A stretch of 64,000 nt of DNA from Marchantia polymorpha subsp. ruderalis (Eukaryota > Streptophyta > Marchantiopsida > Marchantiales > Marchantiaceae). The position numbers and the translations under genes are program-made. The stretch spans positions 25,256,501 to 25,320,500 of the forward strand of contig AP031356.1 of assembly GCA_037833965.1 (NCBI GenBank). Reading direction: 5' to 3'. The notes under the pieces are model-generated. The model was not told the origin of the DNA, ran no database searches, and saw nothing but the letters and a program-made list of their open reading frames with translations. This document shows positions 48,109-59,979 of the stretch, piece after piece (positions within the stretch are counted from its first letter, which is position 1; each line of letters starts with the position of its first letter).

Positions 48109-48753
48109 CTAGAATGTGAAAATTAAATGTAGAAATGAGCGGTGGAAAGTAGCACAATGGTGTACGTGACCATCGCTACTTCTCACTCGGCCATGTATTG
48201 GGGACCTTGAGTTGATATCTACTCCACCCTCCAGCACTTTCTCCAAGCTTCTCATCAGTCGCCCGTCCTTCTCGCCAAGCCCAGTACCGGCTGCCACCAT
48301 TCATCTGCAATGGGTCGATGATTTTTGACTTTTGATGCCACCACCGTGCCATCATAGTCGAAAATCATCGACAGATTGTCGATGTCGTACTCTGATTTCA
48401 GCTGCTCGTCCTTGCCAAGCCAAGTACAGGCTGCCACCATCGCGAATCTGCAACCAACGTGCATCTGCAATGCGTCGATGATTTTTTACTTTTGATGCCA
48501 CCACCGTGCCATCAAAATCGAAAATCATAGACAGATTGTCGATGTTCTACTCAGGCTTTAGCTGGGATACGTCATTGGCGGCTGAGACTTGGCGCGAAGA
48601 TCCGATGAGGCGTACGAGTAGCCTACGAGAGGATGAGGTGAGCATTATGAGCTGCTGAGAAATGACGCTGGCGCTTGCACATAAGGGCTGATTGGTCTGA
48701 TAGTTTGTTACTGTGTGTGCTTTCCTTTGAACTCTGTTCTTAACGAAGCACAC
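48109..48753 (-). pseudogene. Broken gene fragment with internal tandem duplication and a DxDGT motif
   Basis: On the minus strand a frame begins MLTSSSRRLLVRLIGSSRQV, reminiscent of a mitochondrial presequence. It continues ANDVSQLKPE, meets an in-frame TAG, and then reads NIDNLSMIFDFDGTVVASKV. A second copy of this last segment follows downstream (48262-48404 versus 48405-48564 on the plus coordinates); there the stop codon position is TAC and the frame reads YDIDNLSMIFDYDGTVVAS. MIFDFDGT fits motif I of HAD-type phosphatases (hydrophobic residues then DxDGT), but no other HAD motif is visible, so this is a resemblance only. The premature stop and loss of frame between copies indicate a pseudogene. 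The differences between the copies include several silent codon changes. Confidence 0.4.
48262..48564. repeat. Imperfect tandem duplication, about 140-160 bp per unit
   Basis: Copy 1 at 48262-48404 and copy 2 at 48405-48564. Both run from cgtcctt..gccaagcc to a segment ending agctg. Copy 2 has roughly 20 extra bases near its start (48440-48462). Long stretches such as cttttgatgccaccaccgtg are identical. Confidence 0.9.
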
Positions 48754-48836
48754 GTTCTATGTTGATCAACTATGCCATCAGTCGGGAGATTGTTGTCACG
48801 AGGTGAAAGCGATGTGGTGTGTAGCATGGGAATGCT

Positions 48837-49237
48837 GTGTCCGGAGCTGCCAGCAAGTCTTTGTACCTGTCGGGGTTGTGCATTAGGAGTGCCCCGAAAC
48901 ATGGGGTTTGGGCCAGAATTAACAGACTTGATGTAGCGTTTGCCATTAGGGGATGCTGTGGCTCGAGGCAAGGCCTCTGTGCAGCCGTCTCGGCGTTTGG
49001 TCGTTCAGGCAGAGCGGGCAGCAATCATGCGCCATTCAGTCGTATGTATTTCTTTCATCGGCTTTTCTGTGGCTGCATTTTGCTGCTTCGGTGGGTTTGC
49101 TTACGGTTTGCTTTGCTGCAGGCGTATCCCAGCTCAAGCCTGAGACCGTGAAGGAGATTCAGGAAAACATCGGCAATCTGTTGATGATTTATACTTCGAT
49201 GACGAAAAAAAACGAAATAACAACAGTTCAGCCGTAG
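48837..49237 (+). pseudogene. Related gene fragment in inverted orientation
   Basis: After an intron-like segment (donor gtatgt at 49041, acceptor ctttgctgcag at about 49121) the plus strand reads VSQLKPETVKEIQENIGNLL and ends at TAG 49235-49237. VSQLKPE and the following NIGNLLMIY match the minus-strand fragment's VSQLKPE and NIDNLSMIF, and a 22-base block (cgtatcccagct, one variable base, aagcctgag) is shared in inverted orientation. The preceding frame has no ATG that I can find, so the 5' end is missing or spliced from elsewhere. It is probably a partial paralog. The function is unknown. Confidence 0.35.
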
Positions 49238-51419
49238 AAGAACAGTAGCAAACTTCTCAGAATTTACACATTAAAGAAAGAAAACTAATATCAATCAATA
49301 CTTTGTTCCGAAACAAATCCGCAACAAACGGAAAGGAAGGAAGGAGAATGTTGTAATCTCTACCCACACTTGCAACCAGTACTGTCCACAACAGACTGAA
49401 ACCTTGGTGTAGAATTATATACTGAAAGAACAATGAAATCGCGTTATAAACGTAATGAAAACGATTATCACTTATATAAAACTACAATAACGAAGAAAAT
49501 ACAAATAGTACTTTAATCAATATACACACTATGCAAATCACCGAGTCATACAATGATAAAATCATCAACTCGCTGTCAATACATCAATTTCATGTAAACT
49601 TGATGAAATTACCCATCATGCAAATAAATCACAAAGCTGGGTAGACAGTTCTGGAGCAAAATACGTGAAACATTATCCTGTTAAGAAATGAAGATGAAAA
49701 GATTAAACCTCTATCTAATGTACATCTAAGATGGAACAATTATACCATTCAGAAACCCATGCGAAAAGTAATTTGCTTGATGAGACCCCTCAGGTTTGGT
49801 TCTGCCCGATGGGATTCCAACGACGGTGTGCCGTCGTACATAGTTCTTGTAACTACGATTACTACAAGATCAATCCGTGATTATAATTTTTGGTGGATTA
49901 TCACGGGGACAAATATCGATTTTGCTCGAAGTGCAATTTTTTGTGCTTCAATTCTTCCGATCGCAAAGATTCGCGGATATTTCTGTTGACTCCCACCTGG
50001 ACACTCTTTCCGTAACCCAACGTGGTCCGAGCTCAAGTCTCGCGATCACTCATTTGTGGCGAACAAATAAACTCCGGATGAACATTTCTTGCTCGTCTCT
50101 TTGGAGAGTGGCCGGATACATAATGACAACATAAAAACGAGTGTGATGGAGTGCGAAGTCCACTCTGTATGCGGGTGCGGTGGACTCGTTGCACTCTCTC
50201 TAGTTGTTATTAGAACATGGGTGACGGTGCATCGTTCATGGGGTCCCATCGGGTAAAATGAAACCTGAAGGGTCCCATCAAGCAAATCTCTCAACTCATC
50301 CCTACAGTATTATTTTAAACCCACACTGTGAAACTTGCTAGATCAATGTGTCAACAATGGTTAAAAATTTGTGCATTATTTGCTAAAAAAAGAAAATCTT
50401 GCATGGTCAAACCACGTGACATCAAAAAGAAGATTGGGAAAATCTTGCATGGCCAAACCACAGTACATCAAAGCTCTGTCAATAATTGTGGTAAGGAAAA
50501 ATTACTTCAAAGTATTTTCGTATCAAATCCCTGCATTGAAGTTTTAAGCAGTGAACTTTTCTTAGAAAAATGTTATATTAAAAAACGATAGAACCTATAA
50601 TAAATGAATGAATGAAGGTCTATAAATAAACATTTGTGTTGAGTTATATTGACTCATAATTCCATATACAAGCACTCCAAATTGATGTAAAAAAAGTCAT
50701 AGATTAAATAATAAATGATGCTACTTATTTAGGATTTAGGCCAAAACTTGATGAAACTTGTTAGTTGTATCGTTCTTTGACAACAATACAAGTAACAAGT
50801 TTCTACAATGTCATTTGATAGTAAATGATCTAATGCTACTAGGTTTTTTTTCCATCGCCAAAAGTCATCTAAACCTTGTAATGATAAGAAAACATTGTGT
50901 ATAACTTTATATAATTTATCTTGCTTGCATGAACGAAATAACTTAACACTACATCATTATAATTCCTACACAACAAGATTCACACACGGAGATTCATCTC
51001 CACATGAGTTTAACTCAAAGTCCGATATAGAAGTTGCACTAAAGTAAGAATTTTATATCAATACTCCATAGTCAAACTCTCGACTATCTCTATCTATCAA
51101 GTGTACATGTCATACTAAACTTAAATGTGTTGATCCTAGGTCTAAGTACCCAAAATCCTAACTTGAAGTCAAGCCTAACAAACTTAACTACAGTAAACAA
51201 AATGTGGATTAACCTTACAAACTTCACTTTGACTCAAGTCTTAAAGTAGGTAATTTCTACTGTCCATATATAGTTTCAGCGACAACTTCTAGAAGGTAAA
51301 ACTAAACCATAGATTTTTTCATGTGAACAAGGGTTAAGTAGATTTAAGCCGTAGTTGAGAGCATTTCAAAGAAAAACTACATACATAGAAAAAATCATGT
51401 AATGTAAATCACTGATGCA
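49238..51419. other. AT-rich stretch, no recognised gene
   Basis: From 49.2 to 49.7 kb there is AT-rich, repeat-like DNA. A moderately GC-rich patch follows at 49.75-50.3 kb without a recognisable protein, then AT-rich sequence to the RNase H end of the copia remnant. The 3' LTR of that element should lie here but I could not match it to any sequence beyond 57.0 kb. Confidence 0.4.
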
Positions 51420-52237
51420 AAATGTGCAGAGTTGCACATTATCACTTTGGTATAGTCATTACTCCAATCAAGATCTCCATCAATCTTGATGAGCTTAAAC
51501 GCGTTTTCAGACACACTCAGTCCCATAAAATGGTACCTTATGTGAATGAAGTTCATGCTACTATCCATCACTTGGCAAGTTGAAGCGCTCTTTTATTATC
51601 ACAATGAAAATTGACGTCATAATCCGACAATCCCATATTATTAATAAGTTCCCTCAACCAAATTGTTTTCTTAGTTTACTTTGCTATTGCAACTTATTGA
51701 ACATACATTGATGACAAGTAAATGCAATTTTGAAAAATAGCACTTATAAGAGTGGAAGCATATCCAATTGTTGAGTACTTGTCCAAGACTTCTCCGTGAT
51801 CACCATGCACATGTCTCAAAGGTGACTTGTCATTCATTGTTTTGTCATCAAATAATAAGCCATGTCGTGTAAATTTGTTAAGATACCTAAGTATCCACTT
51901 CACTACTTTCCAATGCACATCTGACATGTACATGTTCATCTTATCTATAGCAAATGTTATATCAGATTATGTGCGTACTGCAATCTTTGGGTTGATTCTC
52001 ACTCATGTTTACATCTGATAGCTTTTTGATAGCTCATCAGGTAACTAGAAGGTTAAGATTTCTTCTCATGTTCATGTCACAAACACCCTTTCACATAATC
52101 CCTCCATTCATCACACATATCGACATTCTTTCATTGATAAACAAGTCTCTACACAATGAATTCTTTGTCATGTATTTTTGTATATGCTATATTTAGCCGT
52201 TGACCTAGTATTATCGTTCGGAGAGCATAGATGAAGA

Positions 52238-52268
52238 CGACTTGAAGAACGTTAAGTTCTTCAAGTCG
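52238..52268. repeat. Perfect 13-bp inverted repeat, 5-nt loop
   Basis: cgacttgaagaac (52238-52250) and gttcttcaagtcg (52256-52268) flank gttaa. It lies within the copia remnant, between the RT and RNase H pieces, so it is probably part of a secondary insertion or a chance foldback. Confidence 0.85.
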
Positions 52269-55200
52269 AACCTGTAGCATTGGGACTAGTGAGTAAGCGT
52301 CAGCCTAGATTTTCAAGACGAGTTGGTTGGACTCGACTACATGTATGTGTGACTGTCGTGTTTGCTAGTGGGTTAATCACGACTGATGTGTTTGCCAGTG
52401 CGATAATCACGTTCAATTTCAGTTGTTGTACATTTGAGTGTGTACGCTCTCGTGTCCTATGTGTGTTTGTATGTGAGTAGCATGTTAGCGATGTAGAGTG
52501 TATGGCGATACATATTCACACGACATCTCCAAACTTGCTTGAGAGTTTCTTCCCTTACTCTCTACCTATATTAATTTAATAATTACCATAAATTATCTCC
52601 CAACTTATTTTCAGTATAATAAACTTTGATAGTTTGACTAATTCTCCAAAACCTTCTAGAAGCTTTTTAATTCTGAGGTTGAAGTGTCAACATGTCATTG
52701 GAAGCTTTCAAACTTCTAGAAGCTTCTTTGACTCTAAGTCAACATTGGTCTTAGTGTAACCAATGATCTTTCGTATACTAGGTCAAACCAATCAAATTTA
52801 ATCTTGTAATTAAAAGTCTTTAGTGTTAGAATCTATAGTTACATTAGAGACAAAATAGAAGTGTTTGCTACAATCTTCTAGAACTCATCTAATTATTTTT
52901 CCAAGTGTAGATCTTATAGCTAAATTTAGATAAATTTAGTTATAACTAGCTAGATCTAGCTATGTCTAGGCTAATCATACTCCACTCTTTGGCTATTTCT
53001 AAAACTATAACAAACATATAACAACAAGTTTTACAATACTATGAAATATATTTTAGTATTTACTACACTCTCGTAGTAAATAATAAACATCAAGTATTTT
53101 GCAACATCATCCATAGAACATTGCGCTACTGAATGTTAAATATGAGCAATCAATGAAATACTCACATGTTTAGTTTAAACCATGTTGAAATTAGTAAGCA
53201 CTTTCTGTGTATATTTTTGTTGAGATTATCAAAACTTTTCTGTCTTGTGATACCATAATATCTCCATGTCAAAAATCTTCTTGATTGAAGCTAGATATTT
53301 CATGCTAAAAGTTAAGTTCAACTAAGTTTTAACTTATCAACAATGTATCTCCTTAGAGTTGCAATAAACATATCATCAACATACAATACAAGAATAATAA
53401 ACCCAATTGTCACATTGAAAAACTTCGTGTAGTAAGACAAATTTCATATGCACTCAGGAAGAATTCTTGTGAATGCATGAAATTGTTGAAAAGTTGTTTA
53501 ATTGTTTGAAACTTTGATTCAAACAATATAACAAGTTAAACATGTGTATCATGATTTACTTTCTTATCATGAAAAAACCGTGCGGTTGTTGCATGAATAT
53601 CATTTCATTGAGTAGTTCATATCATTGTGACAACATTCATCTGATCAAACATCTTCTCATATAAAATCACAAGATGACATAGCAAACATATTATAAAATA
53701 CTTTGCTTCTGGTACAAAAACTTCATTGTAATTTATATTTTAGCGTTGTGTGAATTACTTGGCTATCAATCTAGCCTTAAAGATTTTTTCATTTGAATCC
53801 ATGGATACATTCTTCTTCATCTAGATCCATTTACAATTCACAATTCTTACTTCTTTTGCATCGCTGCATTTCATTCTTGCTTCACACTAAAAGCTAGAGC
53901 TTTAGAGAAAGAAGATGTATACTCATCTTCAAAAATCACTTGAATCTTTATAAAAATGATTGTGTTTAAAATGACTAAAAAATCTGATCAAAGCATCACC
54001 TAAATTCTCAGCATCAATTTGAATATCGTCAATGATTGAAGAATCAAACCAAGTGTTAATTCTAGCAAGAGCTTGACATTCAATTGCACTTTGCAACTAC
54101 TGTCATGACGAAAATTTTGCTTGTTTAATTGGTGTTGATATTAAGTATGGCTCATCAACAATCAGCTCTTGTTGATACACAACAAGTGGGATATCTCATT
54201 GTGACCATCATGAGTGATGTCAAGCACAATCTCAACTTGAACATTATCTAGGACAAGAGCCTTGTCTTTGTCAATAACTGAATTGCGCACTTTCTATTCC
54301 TCATTCAATGATCTCGATTCATTAAATGAAACATACCCTTTACACAATGAAGTTACAAACATTAACATAACACGATTTATATCTTCACTACTTTTTGATA
54401 ACCAAGAAATACACAATTCTTGGTTTTAAAATCAAACTTAGTGATCTTATTCTTTGCACTTACATCATAAGCATCACAATCCAAAAACTTCAACATAGAG
54501 TTATCAACTAACTGTTGTATCACAATTCAAATAGTGTGTTATAAGAGATAGTTTTACTAAGTTACTTTACCCAAAAATGTATGTGATTAATCAACATACA
54601 TTTTGAAAAGTTAATTCTTTGCGAGTTTTTAATAACCATTCACAAAAATTACATTTTATAATTTCCAGAATGTGAGAAAAAAATTAAATCATCCACTCAT
54701 CAGATTAAATGTAATCAAAAATATTGTGTGAGTTATGCGTTCCAACGCTGAATGGAGCTCTTGTTTGTTGGCCAAATACACTGTGATCACGTAATTCTAG
54801 CTTTACTTGTCTCATCTTGAAAAATAAACTCTATTTGTGTACGAAGTCCAATCTTTTCTCACTCATGTTATCCAATCGGTTGTGTCATAAATGGAAACTC
54901 AAATACGAAGATGAAGTAGCATGTGATTCTTCAAAGATCATTGTATATTCCAAGATATATAGATTCTTCAACCTTGAGCTCCTTATGAGAATGTGTGAAT
55001 CATCCATCATATTCAACACTTCATTGTCAGTTCTTCATTTGAACATTTTCAAGTTCAATTCTCCAAATGAGATCAAGTTCTCCCATATATTATAAGCCGC
55101 ACCACACATTGTTTAAGATATAAATCACCCTATCAAACATTTGAATTTTCATAGATCTAATGCCAACAATTTTGCAAGGTGGAATCTATTTCATAGAAAA

Positions 55201-56234
55201 CTGTATTGATTGACGAAGTGTAAAAACTAAAGAGATCTTTAACGTGACAAATATGATAAGAGCAAGTTGAATCCAAAGTCTATTCATCAGTTCAAACATG
55301 TACAGAAGTACAAAAAACATAACCAAAATCTTTGATTACAATCAAGCTTATCGAGTATTCAACGTTTGCCATACTACAACAATTTTTGCAAATGTGGTCA
55401 GATTTGTTACATTTTCAGCACTTAATATTCACACCATCTTTAGATTTAAACCTAGATCTAGACTTGATTTTGATCTTTCTTTTGACTTCTTCCATAGTAG
55501 ACGTCTTATCACAAGAGGCTATAAAGGAAATGGACAATGAAGTCAATTGATTGAAAGAGTTATAAACAAACATCAACAGCTTTTGTTGCAAGTCCTCGGT
55601 CAATAAAGCAGTAACAACTTTATTGTAAATGATTATCTCTTCGTTACAGTGAAACAACATACGTGACAGATATTGGAATCAGATCGGCAAAAAGCTTTGC
55701 TACCAAATTGCTTTCCGCTCATCATTCAAATCTACTACAAAATTTTCAAGATACACAACCAAATCATAAAAAACATACCACATGATATTGCATATTAGTA
55801 TCTTCTATTATACTTATGAGCTTCAAAAACGTGAACAACAAGTTTGAGTTCTTCTTTTTATGATACTTTTCACGCAATGTCGCAAATAAATCTGCTACCG
55901 TTGGCACCTACTACATTTTTGTAAGACATTGGACTTGAAATATAATACCCCATTAATCATTGTTTGGTATTGAATGTCACTCCAATCATCATAATCTACA
56001 TTGTTGATCGTGACTTACGCACATTGTCCCAAGTCCAAGAGTATACTAATGACTTTTGTCAAAGTCCATTGCACCAAGTATACTAGTGACTTGATGTTGC
56101 CACAAGACATAATTGTCATTGTCATGGGTCATTTAACCTCTAGAAATATAATATGAGGTTTGCTAGTAATGTTCGATTCTCTTTTTGATGCACTTGAGTT
56201 GCTTTTAAAATCTCTCAAACAACTCATTCCTTAA

Positions 56235-56366
56235 GAAGTTGGCAAAAATCTAGTTTCATCAAACCAAACCAAAAATCAACTTCCATAGATGTAATTTGCA
56301 GAAGTTGGCAAAAATCTAGTTTCATCAAACCAAACCAAAAATCAACTTCCATAGATGTAATTTGCA
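56235..56366. repeat. Perfect tandem duplication of 66 bp
   Basis: 56235-56300 and 56301-56366 are identical over all 66 bases (start gaagttggcaaaaatctag, end gtaatttgca). It lies in the untranslated or gag-proximal region of the decayed copia element. Identity in such an old element means the duplication is recent. Confidence 0.95.
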
Positions 56367-57133
56367 GCATCTGAATGCTTCAGCACGCATCGGAACAAAA
56401 AGTATATCCCTCCAATCTGAGAACTTCAACGCACTCACTCTGTCGAACCTTTTTCCAGATGTCTTAGAAGACACAGGTTTCACCAACTGTGAAAGAATGT
56501 TAGTAAGATCTAGAACTTGGTTGCAATAAATAACCTCCTAGGCAGTCAAGATATGAAACCGTCAGGATCTCGGAATCTGGTCCGATTAGAGGCTGAAAAA
56601 TCATGATACCTCCGCTAATGGAGCCAAAAGCTCTTGAAGCTATATTCCCCGCCATGCATCTCCAAGAATAGCAACTCGACAAAATGAGAGAATTGGATAC
56701 AACCTACTTCACAGATGTGAACGACGGAGATTTCCAGTTGATGATGCTGTTATATTCAAAATTTCACCCACGCAGCTCTGAAATCTAATGTATGTGCTGG
56801 TGCGTGCATGAAAAGAACCTGAACGATCCAAGATTCAAACTGCTACGATCAGAATACAACACGAACTCCAAATCCAATCTTGCGATCACCCCTACAAGCG
56901 AGCAATCCTCTGATCTCTAACGATAGCACTAGAACCCGCGTATTCGCACCAGAAGTTTTCCGCCAATCGAGTCCGACCTGTTACGTTTCGATACCAGTTG
57001 TATGTCGGATACAACAAGAATTATACACCTTCAACTTCATAAGAAATTACAATCACGATCGTAATAGAAATTTCATTAAACTGCAAATATCACATTGAAT
57101 CTCCATAATCAATATTTCAATTCTATTATGTGG

Positions 57134-57310
57134 ATTGAAAGAGAGTTCTACAATGGATATATCCATACCCATGGATAAATGAATGAATATAGACTAGTTC
57201 CCATGGATGGATACAAGGAATGGGTGGACAATTGAAAGAGAGTTCTACAATGTATATCCATACCCATGGATATGGACTAGTATCCATGGATGGGTATGAG
57301 GAATGGATGG
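57134..57310. repeat. Imperfect tandem duplication of about 80-97 bp
   Basis: Copy 1 begins at 57134 and copy 2 at 57231, both with attgaaagagagttctacaa, then tatatccatacccatggata, ctagt and ccatggatgg. Copy 1 carries a small insertion. It would fall in or next to the 5' LTR region of the copia remnant. Confidence 0.9.
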
Positions 57311-59979
57311 CTACGATGGAGATAGTCTTTAAACTATTGAATTAAATAATTTGGCTCTCGGATTATGCTATGCTAATAGTTATTACTTGCTGATTAATTA
57401 TTATTTATCATAAATCGAAAAATCTAAATGAAATTCAAATGTTCTTAAGAAGTAAAATTATTTAAAGAACATGATAGGTACAAACAAGGTGCCATGGATA
57501 GAAAATGATTATGGAAAAGTTACCATAGGTGGTTAACGGTTGGATAAAATCTGACTATGGCTTGGGTGTAGATAAAGTTTTGAAATCCAATGCAAGACTC
57601 GGGTATATATCGAACGTGTTCATAATCAAATTCCCCAAAAGATAACTAGAATTCAAACCTAGCGAACCATAACTAGAGACAAAGACTAACTAGCTTAACA
57701 ACTAACTAACTTTACAATCTTACCTCAAATGGATAAATGATTTGACTCTCAAACCAACTATACCTAAGGCAATTTCGAAATAATGATAACTTTCAGAATA
57801 TCACCAGATAATACTCGGCACATTAGTCCATTTAAGTTGCTACAAGTTTTAACTTAGTCTAGTATACATATGTAAGATGTAATTTCAAATTAAATACTGC
57901 TTTATTCTCAGAAGTAAAACTCTGAGAATATGAAGATGGAAGTAAATTCGTCTGAGAATATAAGTCAGTCATGACACTGAAAGTCAGTAAGTCAGTCATG
58001 ACTATTGGTTGCAGAAATTACAATTATAAGAATTAGATCTAACACGTGAACATTAAATTTGTCGGTGAATAATAAATCTTAGTAAGAAAGGTCTCGTACT
58101 TAATTTTAACGGGTCTTGGGCTCGTTATGTGTGATTCAGTGTCCAAGTTGTGATTAACGAACCTTATATTACTAACTGTACGAACACAGCTTAGTGAACA
58201 CACCTTATCACTTTTTACTTATTCAAGTAAATCCACAGCTCTGAAAGTTGTATCGTGTCGTTGAAAAATGATGTAGAGGTAACACTCTATTTGGAATAAA
58301 AATTGATGTCGCGCAAGCGTATGAGCTCGAATCTCAATCAATGTGTAATTTCAGTGTAGCCCACTTCAGGATAAGGTGACTGATATCTATCAAGCTATAG
58401 CTTCATCAAAAGAAGCATCAAGCATGGAGAAAAGCCCACTAAGCCAGCGTCTCGAGCGCGCAGGTGACATCCTTGAGGGGGTCTTGTCCAGAGAAACGCG
58501 CACTTCAGTTCCTCGGCCGCCACGACGGCATCGGCTTCATTAAGGGGAGCATAAAGCACTGTTGATGCATCTACGACACATCTTAGTCAATAGCTGCAAC
58601 ATTGTTCATAAAATCAAGAGTATTTAACGCGACAAAAAAAGAGCCGATGCATATATACTGGAAGTGACTTAGTACATCAAAAATACATACATCAAGAAAA
58701 ACCTCAAATGATTACGCTATGAGGAACCTGAGCCTGGACTATCTAGCTGTAAACTTCAGAGATCTTCATCCACTACTCAGGAAGGGCTATGAAGTGCATC
58801 TTCATGAACTATTGCAGTTTGCAACTACAGCAACATCAAGTACTGTCAGGACGTACCTTTACACCTTCTTGTTAGATTTGGTGCTCGAATGGGTGCGGAC
58901 ATACACGACTTCCATGTGCTAGAATTTTTGAAGTAAAGATACGGGGGAATCATATTTTACAAAAAAAACGAACTCTCGACATGATGTGTTCAACACATTT
59001 TAATACCGGCAGCAAAACCTGTAAGGAAGAAATTAAACCGAGTACCAAGTGGTCATCATGAACATTCAAAACCATCTCGAAGTGTGAATCAGGGCGCAAC
59101 GATCCGGCCAAACTTACATCCCAACCCGAACCTGCATCATATATTCTGGTGAAGAACGCAGAAAGGTAATCAGCTGATTAGATACATTTACAAATTGAAA
59201 CGTTCATCAATGGTATCAAGCAACCGAAAAACAACATCAGTGTAAGCGCACATATGCTTTGTCTACTCGTTGCCATCGTGATCCTTCAACAGAATCTGAT
59301 TAATCTTCGGAGTTTTCTCAATACATTTGAGGTAATTGCACAAGGTAAATGGAACAGCGATGACTTTCTACCCACTGCAAAGATGGAATAAAAGACGCAG
59401 AACTGATTGTTCGGTGCTCATCAACTGCTAGCATATGCTACAACTTCATCTGACACTTGTAGACGCAACGTTCCTGAATTAAATTTTCCTATCCTGGACT
59501 ACGTCACAACGAAAGAGTATTTATACAATCACCCTGGACTTGGACCAGAGGAAAACTTCGAGAGACACAGTGCTAACTGAACGATCCATCCACCGGTTCT
59601 ACTTTCAAAACATCTCACGGTGGTCGAGCTCCTATTTTGTCTGGAGTTAATGGTGAGGCCTCCATCGCAAACCTCACCTCCTCAACTCAATTTCCCCTCA
59701 TGGGGTTAAGGCACTCTCAGTGGGGGAGGGGAAGGTCATGGGCGAAAGAATTTGTTTCCTATCTAAACACTGCATGTACAAGTAAGAAAAGTCCAGTCTA
59801 CTACACTTAAAACCGATTTACATATTAAAAGAATGACATGAATGGAAGGAGCATAATGGAAGTGAATTCAGCTGACTTGGATTGATGCGCAATTTGAAGA
59901 ACGAAACCACTACGAGTTGGACTTTAGAAGTTCCTCTAGCTGGTTGTATGAGACATATCGCAAGGAACATTCCAGATGT
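57311..59979. other. Intergenic DNA downstream of the TCX gene
   Basis: AT-rich sequence with small repeated motifs (gtcagtcatgac twice at about 57.97-58.01 kb; the inverted pair tattctcaga/tctgagaata at about 57.90-57.93 kb). A 67-aa plus frame at 58719-58922 is leucine-rich without a recognisable domain. The last part is the 3' UTR and terminator region of the minus-strand TCX gene. Confidence 0.45.

Larger units (their letters stand above)
51420..57000 (-). mobile_element. Decayed Ty1/copia LTR retrotransposon (internal region)
   Basis: Domain remnants lie in copia order on the minus strand, all with stops and frameshifts. A gag zinc knuckle CX2CX4HX4C sits at about 55378-55440, with an in-frame stop at one x position. 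A protease-type LDSTCSYHIC follows at about 55245-55285, and a GAG-pre-integrase motif RLDNMSEKRLDF at about 54843-54880. RT pieces are KARLIAK (about 53759-53778), FDQMNVVT, EMIFMQQPHGF, and the catalytic YVDDM with YVDD at 53372-53383. The segment linking RT to RNase H reads HWKVVKWILRYLNK (51694-51939), and RNase H reads IWLRELINNMGL..HCDNKRALQLAK (51571-51669). Integrase must fall at 54.2-54.7 kb but is poorly readable. A possible primer-binding site (TGGTATC on the minus strand, 56985-56996) puts the 5' LTR right of 57.0 kb. LTR borders are not resolved. No intact protein remains. Confidence 0.85.
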
